NCBI RefSeq assembly: GCF_900018785.1
Contig: NZ_FCOY01000007.1
Coordinates: 1-64,000 of the forward strand
Direction: 5' to 3'
Length of the DNA: 64,000 nt
Origin: Xanthomonas massiliensis
GTDB taxonomy: Bacteria; Pseudomonadota; Gammaproteobacteria; Xanthomonadales; Xanthomonadaceae
The first letter of the stretch is position 1. The number at the start of each line of letters is the position of its first letter. Both the position numbers and the translations under genes were made by a program. The notes under the pieces were generated by a model. The model was given only the letters and a program-made list of their open reading frames with translations. It was not told where the DNA came from and made no database searches. Shown here piece after piece: positions 8,776 to 20,003 of this stretch.

Positions 8776-11700
8776 ATGAAGCGACACACCAACGCAAACG
8801 CAGCAAAATTGAAGCGCACCGCCCTAGCCGTCATGCTGGGTGCCTGTCTCGCCAATGGGACCGCATTGGCCCAGAGTACGTCCGGCGATATCGTCGGCAA
8901 CGTCAGCGGCGCCAGCGGACAGACCGTTCAGATCCGGAGCTTGGACTCGGGCATCACCCGTCAAGCGGTAATCAGTGCTGATGGCCGGTTTCGCGCTTCC
9001 TCTATACCTACTGGTCAATACGAAGTAACGGTCGCCGGCAAGACCACCACGGTCACCGTTATTGCAGGCCAGGCGGCAACAGCCCAGTTCGCCGATGCAA
9101 CCCGCCTAGACACCATTACTGTTAAGGGTACTGGGCCGAACAGCATTGATCTAAGCAGTGTCGAAACCCGTACCACCTTCACGGCGCAGCAGCTCAATAC
9201 ACTCCCCGTCTCCCGAGACGTTACCAGTGTCTCGTTGCTGACCCCGGGCACGGTCGCAAGCAGTGGTTACTTCGGACCCGCCTCATTTGGCGGTGCATCA
9301 GCAGCCGAAAATAGCTATTACGTTAATGGATTCAACATTACGAATCTTTACGATAGTTTGTCTTTCTCCGAAGTTCCATATCAGGCTATCGATCAGCTTG
9401 ATATCCAGACCGGCGGCTATGGCGCCCCGTTCGGTTTTTCCACGGGCGGTGTTACGAGCGTTAACACCAAGCGCGGCACCAATGAATGGAAAGGCGGCTT
9501 CAGCTGGGCTGGTGTACCTTCCAGCCTGAGGGAAAATATCGATAAAAATTATCGGACGGATGGAAGCCTGTACCGGTCTTACGATAATAACAGCAGTAGC
9601 TCCAATAACTACACAGCGTGGGTAGGCGGGCCGCTGATTCAGGACAAGCTGTTCGTCTTCGCGCTGGGAGAATTCGCAAAATCCAATAACACCACCTATG
9701 GCTCGCGTGTCGGCAGCCAGGCGCGCGATGCCAGCGGCAATCCGGTAATTCCCACATCGTTGAGCACAACGGGATACGATTACGAGTCGAAGACTCCCTA
9801 TTGGCTGGTCAAGCTAGACTGGTATCCCAACGACAGCAACCATGTCGAGTACACGGGCTTTGATAACAGCCGCCGTTATACTTACGATTACTATAACGCT
9901 GCGTATAGCAGCGCTGATAGCAGCGGTAACCCGTCAAAAACCAGCTATCTCGGTCAGTTGGTTGGAAAAAGTGGGGGCCGGACCGATATCTTCAAGTGGA
10001 CCAGCTATCTGACTGATGACCTCACTGCCTCTCTGCAATATGGGCGCATGCGCAATCAGAGTTCGCAGTTCACGATCAGTCCTGATGGGGTGATGAGCTA
10101 TTACGATGGCGAAATCAATAGCCCGGCGGGAACCTGCCCTTATGTGATCGGTACATCGGGAGCCCAGATTGGTTGTGCAGTTGCCAGCTCCGTGGATATG
10201 AAGGGAGGATCCAACGAGCGCAAGACCTATCGCCTGGATCTTGACTGGCAGCTTGGCGACCACAAGATTGGATTTGGCTATAGCGACGAAAAGTGGGACT
10301 CGGAAGCCGGCTCGTCTTATTCCGCTGGCGCCTACTGGCGGCTATATTCGGCAGGGTATGCCATGCTGGTCAACTACCGTACCGGCGGCACGGTCGGAAT
10401 TGACCAGAAGTCCTGGTATCTGGACGACCACTGGCAGATTACTGACAATTTCCTGCTTTATGCCGGCATTCGTAACGACTCGTTCGATAACAAGAATGGC
10501 TCGGGGGCTAGCTTCGTCAAGCAGGACAACATCTGGCAGCCTCGCTTTGGCTTTACTTGGGACCTGACCGGCAACGGCAATAGCAAGCTGTATGGTTCTC
10601 TGGGACGTTATTCGCTACCCATTGCTGCCAATGTCGCTTTGCGCGCCGCATCCGCCTCTTATTACACCGTGGCGTATTACACCTATTCAGGCTACGACGC
10701 CACTACAGGCGTGCCTAATGTGACGGGCCCCTTTAATGGCGGCGCGTATGATTACGTCGTCAATGGCGAGGATGGCAGCACTCCTGATCCCAAGGCCGTG
10801 GCAGCGAAGGGCTTGAAGCCCTACACCCAGGACGAGGCCATTCTCGGTTACCAGTATGATCTGTCTTCCAATACTGACTGGCTAAACGGCTGGACTTTGA
10901 GTGCAAAGGCCACCTATCGTCGCATCAACAACGTCATCGATGACACCTGCGATGTACGTTCTCTCTACGATGCGGCAACTGCAGCCGGCTATACACTTTC
11001 CAACTGGGAGGACGAGTGGACCATTCCCGATGGCCTGCCTGGGTGCTATTTGTTCAACCCCGGTAAGGACATGACTCTGACCCTCGACGTTGATGGTGAC
11101 GGCCAGGGCGACACCATTACCGTGCCAGGATCGACCCTGGGCCCCAAGGCCAAGCGCACGTACAAGGCGTTGACGCTGGGTGCGGAGAAGCATGTCGACC
11201 GCTGGTATGCCAGCCTGACCTATACGTGGTCCAAGTTGCAGGGCAACTACGAAGGTCTAGTCAAGAGCACCAATGGTCAGGATGATACGGGCACGACCTC
11301 GGACTTCGATTTTGCCGAGATCATGTACGGCGCAGATGGCTATCTCTTCAATGACCATCGCCATAGCTTCAAGCTTTATGGCGGCTTCAAGTTCAATGAT
11401 GAATGGCAGGTAGGCGCTAACATCTTGGTTCAATCCGGCGCCCCGATCAGCTGCCTTGGTGGTGGATATGGCACCTTCGGTACCGAGTATGGATACTCGG
11501 GCGTATTCCATACATGCAATAGCGACAACATTGGAAACGAAGAAATTTCTAAGCTGGGCACGGCTGGACGCACTCCTTGGACCGCGACCTTCAGCCCGAA
11601 CGTCGTTTATACCCCCAAGTGGCTCGAAGGTCTGAGCGTACAGCTTTCTGTACTCAATGCTTTCAACTCGATCAAGCCGTTGCAGGTGTTCGAAACCAAG

Positions 11701-11808
11701 TATGGCCTCTCCTCGAGCGGCACCATTACTGACTACTACAACTACAAGGTCGGGAAATACTACACGACCCCTCGATATGTCCGCTTCCAGGTCCAATACG
11801 ACTGGTAA
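8776..11808 (+). CDS. TonB-dependent receptor, Oar-like, with carboxypeptidase-regulatory N-terminal domain
   Basis: A 1,010-residue outer-membrane receptor. A signal peptide (cut near residue 32, ANGTALAQS) is followed by an Ig-like carboxypeptidase-regulatory fold (about residues 36-95, with GDIVGNVSG and IPTGQYEVTVAG), a plug domain (LNTLPVSRDVTSVSLLTPG, then VNGFNITNLYDSL) and a long beta-barrel rich in aromatic strands, ending YVRFQVQYDW. This is the layout of Oar-type receptors common in xanthomonads; the substrate is unknown, possibly peptides or glycans. GGAGAGAG lies just before the ATG. Base composition is far lower in GC than in every neighbour: 9301-9360 has only 21 G/C of 60 by hand count. 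It is closed by the terminator at 11838. Confidence 0.92.
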   Translation: MKRHTNANAAKLKRTALAVMLGACLANGTALAQSTSGDIVGNVSGASGQTVQIRSLDSGITRQAVISADGRFRASSIPTGQYEVTVAGKTTTVTVIAGQAATAQFADATRLDTITVKGTGPNSIDLSSVETRTTFTAQQLNTLPVSRDVTSVSLLTPGTVASSGYFGPASFGGASAAENSYYVNGFNITNLYDSLSFSEVPYQAIDQLDIQTGGYGAPFGFSTGGVTSVNTKRGTNEWKGGFSWAGVPSSLRENIDKNYRTDGSLYRSYDNNSSSSNNYTAWVGGPLIQDKLFVFALGEFAKSNNTTYGSRVGSQARDASGNPVIPTSLSTTGYDYESKTPYWLVKLDWYPNDSNHVEYTGFDNSRRYTYDYYNAAYSSADSSGNPSKTSYLGQLVGKSGGRTDIFKWTSYLTDDLTASLQYGRMRNQSSQFTISPDGVMSYYDGEINSPAGTCPYVIGTSGAQIGCAVASSVDMKGGSNERKTYRLDLDWQLGDHKIGFGYSDEKWDSEAGSSYSAGAYWRLYSAGYAMLVNYRTGGTVGIDQKSWYLDDHWQITDNFLLYAGIRNDSFDNKNGSGASFVKQDNIWQPRFGFTWDLTGNGNSKLYGSLGRYSLPIAANVALRAASASYYTVAYYTYSGYDATTGVPNVTGPFNGGAYDYVVNGEDGSTPDPKAVAAKGLKPYTQDEAILGYQYDLSSNTDWLNGWTLSAKATYRRINNVIDDTCDVRSLYDAATAAGYTLSNWEDEWTIPDGLPGCYLFNPGKDMTLTLDVDGDGQGDTITVPGSTLGPKAKRTYKALTLGAEKHVDRWYASLTYTWSKLQGNYEGLVKSTNGQDDTGTTSDFDFAEIMYGADGYLFNDHRHSFKLYGGFKFNDEWQVGANILVQSGAPISCLGGGYGTFGTEYGYSGVFHTCNSDNIGNEEISKLGTAGRTPWTATFSPNVVYTPKWLEGLSVQLSVLNAFNSIKPLQVFETKYGLSSSGTITDYYNYKVGKYYTTPRYVRFQVQYDW

Positions 11809-11837
11809 GTCGACTTTCCTGGCTGTATAGTTAAAAA

Positions 11838-11866
11838 GAAAAGGCCGCCCAATGGGCGGCCTTTTC
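11838..11866. terminator. Bidirectional intrinsic terminator between the TonB receptor and rlmH
   Basis: A perfect hairpin AAAAGGCCGCCC / GGGCGGCCTTTT with loop AAT, extended by one G-C pair. It has A-rich sequence on the left and T-rich on the right, so it can stop transcription from both the receptor gene (ending 11808) and the converging rlmH (ending 11890). Confidence 0.9.
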
Positions 11867-11889
11867 TCAATACTCTCATTCTTATATAT

Positions 11890-12360
11890 TCATCCCCGAT
11901 GGTACGGGTGATTGGCCAGCATTGCGCTGGCGCGGTAGAGCTGTTCGGCCACGACCAGGCGCACCAGCATGTGCGGCAGGGTGAGCGAGCCCAGCGACCA
12001 GGCCTCGTCGGCCGCGGCCTTCACTTCAGGGGCGTGGCCCTCGGGGCCGCCGATCAGAAAGGCCAGGTCGCGGCCCTGGCCACGCCAGAATTCCAGGCGC
12101 CGGGCCAGTTGTTCGGAGCTGAGCGGGCGGCCCGGGACATCGAGCGCCACCACCAGCGCGTTCCTGGGCAGGGCGGCCAGCACGCGGCGGCCCTCGTCCT
12201 CCATCGCCCGGCGCGGATCGCGTCCCTTGCCGCGCAGGCCGGGCTCCACCTCCACCAGCTCCAGCGGGAGCCAGTGCGACAGGCGCTTCTGGTATTCGGC
12301 GAAGCCCTCGGCCACCCAGCCGGGCGCGCGCTCGCCGGTGGCGATCAGGCGCGCCTTCAT
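11890..12360 (-). CDS. rlmH: 23S rRNA (pseudouridine1915-N3) methyltransferase RlmH
   Basis: A 156-residue SPOUT-class methyltransferase that uses SAM to methylate pseudouridine 1915 in helix 69 of 23S rRNA. The length matches E. coli RlmH (155). The C-terminal knot is clear: AFLIGGPEGHAPEV forms the SAM-binding loop, and LTLPHMLVRLVVAEQLYRA with the final ANHPYHRG is the family C-terminus. It lies 47 bases downstream of rsfS, the standard partner, and is probably read from the same transcript. It is the last gene of the lptE-rlmH group and faces the shared terminator at 11838. Confidence 0.97.
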   Translation of the reverse strand: MKARLIATGERAPGWVAEGFAEYQKRLSHWLPLELVEVEPGLRGKGRDPRRAMEDEGRRVLAALPRNALVVALDVPGRPLSSEQLARRLEFWRGQGRDLAFLIGGPEGHAPEVKAAADEAWSLGSLTLPHMLVRLVVAEQLYRASAMLANHPYHRG

Positions 12361-12407
12361 CGCGGACCGATGCGTTCAGGCCGGGGCACGACGACCAACG
12401 GCGAAGA

Positions 12408-12839
12408 TCAGGAGGCGGCCGGCTCGGCCAGCGCCTCGTCCACGTCGGCCCCGGCACGCGGCGGCTGGTCGCCGACGGTCCACAGGCGCTCGAGCGCGTA
12501 GAACTCGCGCACGCGCGGCAGCATGACGTGGACGATCACGTCGCCCAGGTCCACCAGCACCCATTCGGCCTCGCGCTCGCCTTCCACGCCCAGCGGCATG
12601 ACGTCGAGCTTCTTGGCGAACTTGACCACCTCGTCGGCGATCGACTTCACGTGGCGGCTGGAGGTGCCGGAGGCGATCACCAGGTAGTCCGCGACGCTGG
12701 ACTTGCCGCGCACGTCGATTTCCACCACGTCGCGGGCCTTGAGCTCCTCCACGGCCGCACGCACGGTGGCGAGCAGGTCCTCGACGGAGGGGGCGGGAGT
12801 CGGCAGCTGGGTCTTGATGACTTGGGCTTGGCTGGTCAA
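12408..12839 (-). CDS. rsfS: Ribosome silencing factor RsfS (TTG start)
   Basis: A 143-residue RsfS/Iojap protein that binds ribosomal protein L14 and blocks subunit joining when nutrients are short. The conserved core is VDVRGKSSVADYLVIASGTSSRHVKSIADEV in slightly varied form (here starting EIDVRGKSS), followed by GEREAEWVLVDLGDVIVHVM. No ATG precedes the conserved region in frame; the codon giving the expected N-terminus (TSQAQVIKTQL) is TTG at 12839, so translation probably starts there with a weak ribosome site. A well-formed -10 (TATAAT) lies 30 bases upstream, so the gene has its own promoter within the operon. rlmH follows at 47 bases. Confidence 0.94.
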   Translation of the reverse strand: MTSQAQVIKTQLPTPAPSVEDLLATVRAAVEELKARDVVEIDVRGKSSVADYLVIASGTSSRHVKSIADEVVKFAKKLDVMPLGVEGEREAEWVLVDLGDVIVHVMLPRVREFYALERLWTVGDQPPRAGADVDEALAEPAAS

Positions 12840-12868
12840 GGCGGAAAAGCTCGATGGAAGTGGCGTGA

Positions 12869-12874
12869 ATTATA
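12869..12874 (-). promoter_or_regulatory. -10 element for rsfS-rlmH
   Basis: Consensus TATAAT on the minus strand in the 59-base gap between the nadD stop (12899) and the rsfS start (12839). No good -35 is visible at normal spacing, so the promoter may be activator-dependent or weak. Confidence 0.5.
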
Positions 12875-12898
12875 GGAGAGCGGGCGTCGGTGCCGTGT

Positions 12899-13576
12899 TC
12901 AGGCTGCGCTGCCGTACAGGCCGTGGCCGGCGATGTAGCGGGCCACGGCAGCCGGCACCCGCGCCTGCCAGCCAGGATCGCCGGCGGCGATGAGCTCGCG
13001 CACCTGCGTGGCCGATTCGGGACGCAGCGGCTGGTGCATGACCCAGATGCGGCCGGCGGGCGCGCAAGACAAGTCCTCGCGGCGATCCGTCCTGGCCGTG
13101 GCCAGCCAGTCGGCCAGGGCCGGCGGCAGGTGTCCGGCCAGCGGGCTGTCGGCGCGCTCGGCCAGGACCAGGTGGGCCAGCCCGGGCAGCGCCTGCCATT
13201 CGTGCCAGCCCTCCAGGCCGGCGAAGCTGTCGGCTCCCATCAGCCAGGCGATGGGAAGCGCCGGGCCCCATTCGGCGCGCAGTTCGCGCAGGGTATCGAC
13301 GGTGTAGGAAGGGCGTCCCGGCTGCCGCTGGGCACGGCGCAGCTCGCGGTCGTCGACGTACAGCCCCGGTTCGCCGGCGGTACCGAGCTCCAGCATGCGC
13401 AGGCGCTGGCGGGCATCGGCACCCGGGGGCGGGCGATGCGGGGGATCGGCCGCCGGCAGCAGCGCCACCGGTACCCCCAGTTCGTCGCGCGCGGCCCGGG
13501 CGATGGCCAGGTGCCCGTCGTGGAAGGGATCGAAGGTACCGCCGTAGTACAGATGGAGCCGGGACTGAGGCTGCAT
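12899..13576 (-). CDS. nadD: Nicotinate-nucleotide adenylyltransferase NadD
   Basis: A 225-residue enzyme joining nicotinate mononucleotide and ATP to form deamido-NAD in NAD biosynthesis. The nucleotidyl-transferase signature GGTFDPFHDGHLAIAR sits near residue 15, and SYTVDTLRELR and LMGADSFAGLEGW match the family core. The late ISSTxxR-type element appears as ESATQVREL. The frame is open for a long way upstream over holA; ATG 13576 gives the normal short N-terminus (QPQSRLHLYYGGTFD). An in-frame ATG at 13648 would add 24 residues and cannot be excluded. It lies between holA and rsfS in the usual order. Confidence 0.96.
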   Translation of the reverse strand: MQPQSRLHLYYGGTFDPFHDGHLAIARAARDELGVPVALLPAADPPHRPPPGADARQRLRMLELGTAGEPGLYVDDRELRRAQRQPGRPSYTVDTLRELRAEWGPALPIAWLMGADSFAGLEGWHEWQALPGLAHLVLAERADSPLAGHLPPALADWLATARTDRREDLSCAPAGRIWVMHQPLRPESATQVRELIAAGDPGWQARVPAAVARYIAGHGLYGSAA

Positions 13577-13665
13577 GGCGGAGTCAGGGGAGTCCGTCGG
13601 CGTTTGCGACGCCAGTTTCCCTGCGTGGTTGCCGGTCGCCGTCGCCATGCCCTCGTCCGGTCCCG

Positions 13666-14700
13666 TCAGGCGGTGAGCAGCGCGCCGGCCTTCGGCTCGG
13701 CCACCGCCAGCAGCAATCGCTCCAGCGCCACCCACGCGTCGCCCTGGCCGCGGCCCTTGGCGATGCGGTCGATGCGCGAGGCCTCGGCCAGGAAACGTTC
13801 CCAGCGCCGCGGATCGGGATGGCGCTGCAGCGCGCGCTTGAACGGCGCCTGCCGCGATTCCCAGATGCCCTGCTTCTTCATCTCGGCGCCGAGGTTGCCG
13901 CCGCGGGCCTGCACCTGCGCCAGGCCCGCGGTACGCAACAGCTCCCGGATCAGCACCGGCAACAGCGCGGCCACCGCCTCGCCCTCCCCGCGCAGGCCAG
14001 CGAGCATGCGCAGCGCCGGCGCGCCCTGGCCGGCGAGCATGACCTCGGCCAGGCGGAAGACGTCGTAGCGGGCGGCATCGGCGACCAGCGCCTCCATGCT
14101 GTCCACGTCCAGCTCGCGCCCCTCGGCCAGCAGGACGAGCTTGTCGATTTCCTGGGCGGCGGCCAGCAGGTTGCCCTCCACGCGCTCGGCCAGGCGCTGC
14201 ACCGCCGCGGCGTCGGCGCGCAGGCCGCGCGCGCGCAGGCGCCGGCCGATCCAGTCCGGCAGCTCGTGCGGCTTGACCGCCCAGGCGATGGACACCACGC
14301 CCAGGCGCTCGACCGCCTCGGTCCACTTGCCGTGGTGCGCCTTGCTCCATTCGCCGGCGGTGATCAGCAGCACCACGTCCTGCGGCGGCCGCGCGCAGAA
14401 TCCGGCGATGACCTCGGCGCCTTCCTTGCCCGGCTTGCCTCCGGGCAGGCGCAGCTCGACCAGGCGCTGGGCGCTGAACAGGCTGGGCGCATCGAAGCTG
14501 GAGGAGAGCTGGTTCCAGTCGAAATCGCGGCCGTCGGCATCGAACACCTCGCGCTCACCGATGCCCTGGGCACGGGCACGCGCGCGGATGGCGTCGGCGG
14601 CCTCGAGCACGCGCAAGGTCTCCGGCCCGGCGATCAGGTAGACCGGGGCCAGCGGCTGATCCTCGCCCTGCCCCGCCAATTGCTCCGGACGCAGTTCCAC
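13666..14700 (-). CDS. holA: DNA polymerase III delta subunit HolA (GTG start)
   Basis: A 344-residue clamp-loader delta subunit (E. coli HolA: 343), which opens the beta sliding clamp during replication. The N-terminal LAPVYLIAGPETLRVLEAADAIR matches the family start, and the central and C-terminal helical parts are ordinary. The first codon giving the normal N-terminus (ELRPEQLAGQ) is GTG at 14700, four bases after the lptE stop at 14705. The more distal ATG at 14739 would put an Arg/Pro-rich tail inside lptE and is unlikely. Tight spacing suggests coupling with lptE. Confidence 0.94.
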   Translation of the reverse strand: MELRPEQLAGQGEDQPLAPVYLIAGPETLRVLEAADAIRARARAQGIGEREVFDADGRDFDWNQLSSSFDAPSLFSAQRLVELRLPGGKPGKEGAEVIAGFCARPPQDVVLLITAGEWSKAHHGKWTEAVERLGVVSIAWAVKPHELPDWIGRRLRARGLRADAAAVQRLAERVEGNLLAAAQEIDKLVLLAEGRELDVDSMEALVADAARYDVFRLAEVMLAGQGAPALRMLAGLRGEGEAVAALLPVLIRELLRTAGLAQVQARGGNLGAEMKKQGIWESRQAPFKRALQRHPDPRRWERFLAEASRIDRIAKGRGQGDAWVALERLLLAVAEPKAGALLTA

Positions 14701-14704
14701 CGGA

Positions 14705-15274
14705 TCAGGGCTTGGTGGCCGGCTCCGGCGCCGGCGCATGCCCGGCCGGGCTGGCCGGCAGGTGCTGCATCTGGGCGCGGGCGACGCTGTCGATGCGGCG
14801 CAGGATCGAGGCGGACATGTCGCGGCGCAGTTCGTCGGCCAGCAGCTCGCGCTCGGTCGCGGTACCGGTGGAATCGGTCGGCGGGGACAGGTAGTCGCGC
14901 GAAAGCTCGATCACCTGCTGCGGCACGAAGGCGGTGCCGTCGGGGCGGCGCAGCACGAACACCACCGCGTAGCGCAGGCTGTATTCCTGCGCGCGGCCCT
15001 CGGCATCGATGGCGATCGGCAGGTCGCCCCAGCGCTCGGACAGGACCTGCAGGTGCGAGTACCGGGCGTCGTTGGCCGGATCTTCGTCCTCGGTCACCTG
15101 CACCCCGGAGGCGCGCAGGCCGCGGTCGAGCAGCTTGACCAGCTCGCTGTAGGGCGAGGACGAGGTGATCTTCACCTCGGGCAGGTCGGCCGGCAGGACG
15201 AGCTTGCCGCGCAGGTGGAAACCGCAGCCGCCCAGGACCAGGGCGATGAACAGCACGGACAGGTATCGAGTCAT
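14705..15274 (-). CDS. lptE: LPS-assembly lipoprotein LptE
   Basis: A 189-residue outer-membrane lipoprotein that plugs LptD and helps insert LPS into the outer leaflet. The N-terminus MTRYLSVLFIALVLGGCGFHLRG contains the signal peptide, the lipobox with Cys17, and the GFHLRG motif typical right after the LptE cysteine. The middle (ITSSSPYSELVKLLDRGLRASG) also fits. The open frame extends upstream into non-conserved sequence, so ATG 15274 is the start. It heads the lptE-holA-nadD group; its partners LptA, LptB and LptC are encoded at 55438-57243. Confidence 0.96.
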   Translation of the reverse strand: MTRYLSVLFIALVLGGCGFHLRGKLVLPADLPEVKITSSSPYSELVKLLDRGLRASGVQVTEDEDPANDARYSHLQVLSERWGDLPIAIDAEGRAQEYSLRYAVVFVLRRPDGTAFVPQQVIELSRDYLSPPTDSTGTATERELLADELRRDMSASILRRIDSVARAQMQHLPASPAGHAPAPEPATKP

Positions 15275-15637
15275 GGCGACAAGTCTGGAGGAGGTGGGCA
15301 GCGGCGGCAACCGGCGACAGCATGGCCGGCGGCCACTGAACCGCGCGGCATGGCCGGCGATGCGCCGGTCATCGGGCGCGGGCCGACCGGCGCCACGGGG
15401 TGACCGCCCCGCGCTTTGCGCGCCGTGCGGGCGGCCGTGCGCTGAACCCGGGGGTGGCGTGATTGCCGCTTGAAACCAGGATCGTCCCGACCGGACGCCC
15501 CGCACCGCAGCCGCAACATGCGGCGCATGCACACGCCCCCGTTGGCGGGGCCGGACCCGCCCACGATGCCACGGCCCCACTGCCGAGAAGCCGCCGCAGG
15601 CCGGTGCGGGATCCGCCGCAGGCCACGGCCTGCGCGC
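15275..15637. other. 363-base gap between leuS and lptE, no gene recognised
   Basis: Frames here are short, arginine- and proline-rich and unlike known proteins. The one notable structure is an inverted repeat CGCAGGCC/GGCCTGCG at 15617-15634, immediately after the leuS stop on the minus strand. It could pause or end leuS transcription but lacks a U-tract. No promoter for lptE stands out. Confidence 0.5.
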
Positions 15638-18331
<2,694 letters not shown>

Positions 18332-18928
18332 TCATGGCGCTCCAGTTTGGGCCGGCCGCCGCCGCAGCCAGGCCGTCGCCAGCGGCGCCCACGCCAGCCA
18401 GGCCAGGAAGGCGGCGCGCTGGGTCAGCGCCGGCACGCCCAGCGGGGCCAGGCCGAGCGCGACCACGCCCGCCGCGACCCAGGCGGCCACCCGCAGCCGG
18501 CCGCGGCCCAGGCCGGCGCCCGCCAGTACCAGTCCCAGCAGCGCCGCGATCCACCACAGCAGCCAGGCCAGCGCATGCAGGCGCCCGGCCGCGTTCTCCA
18601 GGTCCTGCGGCGCCCACGGCAGCAGCCCCTGCGCGACGAAGGCCAGCCCGGCGATCAGCAGCATCTGCGCGCCCAGGCGCGCGGCGCGTCCGCCCGCCGG
18701 CCCGCACCGCCGGCGCAGGCCGGCCGCGAACAGCGCCTCCAGCACGCCCGGCAGGACGAATCCGGCCAGGTTGAAGGCATCGGCACGGGGCACACCGCGC
18801 GCGCCGAGCAGGGCGACCGGGTGCCGCGCCTGTTCGAACCCCGGCAAAGCCAGCCCGAAACCGGCCAGCACCAGCACGAACAGCACCGGCGCGCCCCATG
18901 CCGCCGCCCGCCACATCCGCTCCGCCAT
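18332..18928 (-). CDS. DUF998-like integral membrane protein
   Basis: A roughly 198-residue protein with about six hydrophobic segments. An early loop with HPVALLGARGVPRADAFNLAGFVLPG resembles the DUF998 family, whose function is unknown. It ends in a short basic tail. The start is uncertain: ATG 18928 and ATG 18916 are both possible, and 18916 has GGAG at better distance. Frames extending to 19006 would add a charged, Arg-rich segment and are unlikely. It is divergent from cnoX, and the 106-base region between them carries a perfect inverted repeat at 18955-18980. The stop lies 51 bases from the leuS start, so leuS could share its transcript. Confidence 0.7.
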   Translation of the reverse strand: MAERMWRAAAWGAPVLFVLVLAGFGLALPGFEQARHPVALLGARGVPRADAFNLAGFVLPGVLEALFAAGLRRRCGPAGGRAARLGAQMLLIAGLAFVAQGLLPWAPQDLENAAGRLHALAWLLWWIAALLGLVLAGAGLGRGRLRVAAWVAAGVVALGLAPLGVPALTQRAAFLAWLAWAPLATAWLRRRPAQTGAP

Positions 18929-18954
18929 CTCCCGCCACTCCCGCTCTCTTCCGC

Positions 18955-18980
18955 GCAAGCGCGCATTCTCGCGCGCTTGC
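18955..18980. repeat. Perfect 10-bp inverted repeat between the DUF998 gene and cnoX
   Basis: GCAAGCGCGC and GCGCGCTTGC separated by the 6-base spacer ATTCTC. It lies in the divergent intergenic region, 55 bases before the cnoX start, so it could be an operator or a hairpin in the leader of either gene. Confidence 0.55.
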
Positions 18981-19034
18981 ATCCCGGCGCGGACGCCTCC
19001 ATACATGGCGTCTCATTCGAACCCGGCGCTTCCC

Positions 19035-19895
19035 ATGTCCGACAAGCCTCACGTATTCGACGCCACCACCGACACCTTCGAGACCGAGGTCCTGCAGAAA
19101 TCGCTGCAGACCCCCGTGCTGGTGGACTTCTGGGCGACCTGGTGCGGGCCGTGCAAGACCCTGAGCCCGATCCTGGAGAAGCTGGCGGCCGAGTACCACG
19201 GCGCCTTCGAGCTGGCCAAGGTGGACGTGGACAAGGAACAGCAGATCGCCGCGGCCTTCCAGATCCGCTCGGTGCCGACCGTATTCCTGGTCAAGGACGG
19301 GCAGCTGGTGGACGGCTTCCCCGGCGCGCTGCCGGAAGGACAGCTGCGCGAGTTCCTCAAGCAGCACGGCATCGAGCCCGCGCCGGCACCGGCCGAGGAA
19401 GCCGAGCCCGAGCCGGCACCGCTCGACCCGCAGGCCGAAGTGGCGCGCCTGCGCGCGCTGGCCGAGGCCGAGCCGGACAATGCCGAGCATCGCCTCGACC
19501 TGGCCCTGGCGCTGCTCCACGTCGGCCAGGCCGAGGAGGCCGGCAAGCTGATCGAGGCGCTGCCGGCCAACCTGGCCACCGACGACCGCACCGTGCGCGC
19601 CAAGGCGCGGCTGGCCTTCGTCGCCGCGGCCAAGGACGCCCCGGCCGACGCCGAGCTGGAAGCGCGCATCGCCGCCGACCCGAAGGACCTGGCGGCGCGG
19701 CACCTGCTCGGCGTGCGGCGCCTGGTCGAAGGCCGCGACGCCGACGCGCTGGAACAGTTCATCGAGATGCTGCGCATCGACCGCGGCTTCGAGGACGGGC
19801 TGCCGCGCAAGCTGCTGATCGACGCCTTCCGCGTCGTCGACGACGCGGACCTGGTGGGGACCTACCGCCGCCGGATGTCCTCGCTGCTGTTCTGA
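19035..19895 (+). CDS. cnoX: Thioredoxin-TPR chaperedoxin CnoX (YbbN)
   Basis: A 286-residue protein: an N-terminal thioredoxin domain (residues 1-110, active site WCGPC with Cys37 and Cys40) followed by an acidic/proline linker and TPR-like helices to the end. This is the CnoX/YbbN layout; the E. coli protein holds unfolding substrates during bleach stress and delivers them to chaperonins. E. coli CnoX has an altered active site lacking reductase activity, whereas this one keeps the classic CGPC, so it may be redox-active as in some other bacteria. An in-frame ATG at 19005 would add ten residues; 19035 is preferred from family length. Confidence 0.92.
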   Translation: MSDKPHVFDATTDTFETEVLQKSLQTPVLVDFWATWCGPCKTLSPILEKLAAEYHGAFELAKVDVDKEQQIAAAFQIRSVPTVFLVKDGQLVDGFPGALPEGQLREFLKQHGIEPAPAPAEEAEPEPAPLDPQAEVARLRALAEAEPDNAEHRLDLALALLHVGQAEEAGKLIEALPANLATDDRTVRAKARLAFVAAAKDAPADAELEARIAADPKDLAARHLLGVRRLVEGRDADALEQFIEMLRIDRGFEDGLPRKLLIDAFRVVDDADLVGTYRRRMSSLLF

Positions 19896-20003
19896 TCGCG
19901 GCCCCCGGGCCCGGCATCCGCCCGGGCCCCGGGGAGGCGCACCCCGCAGGAACATACTGCCGCGTATGGCAGAATCGCGGTCCATCCTGCCCTCGCCGCC
20001 GCC

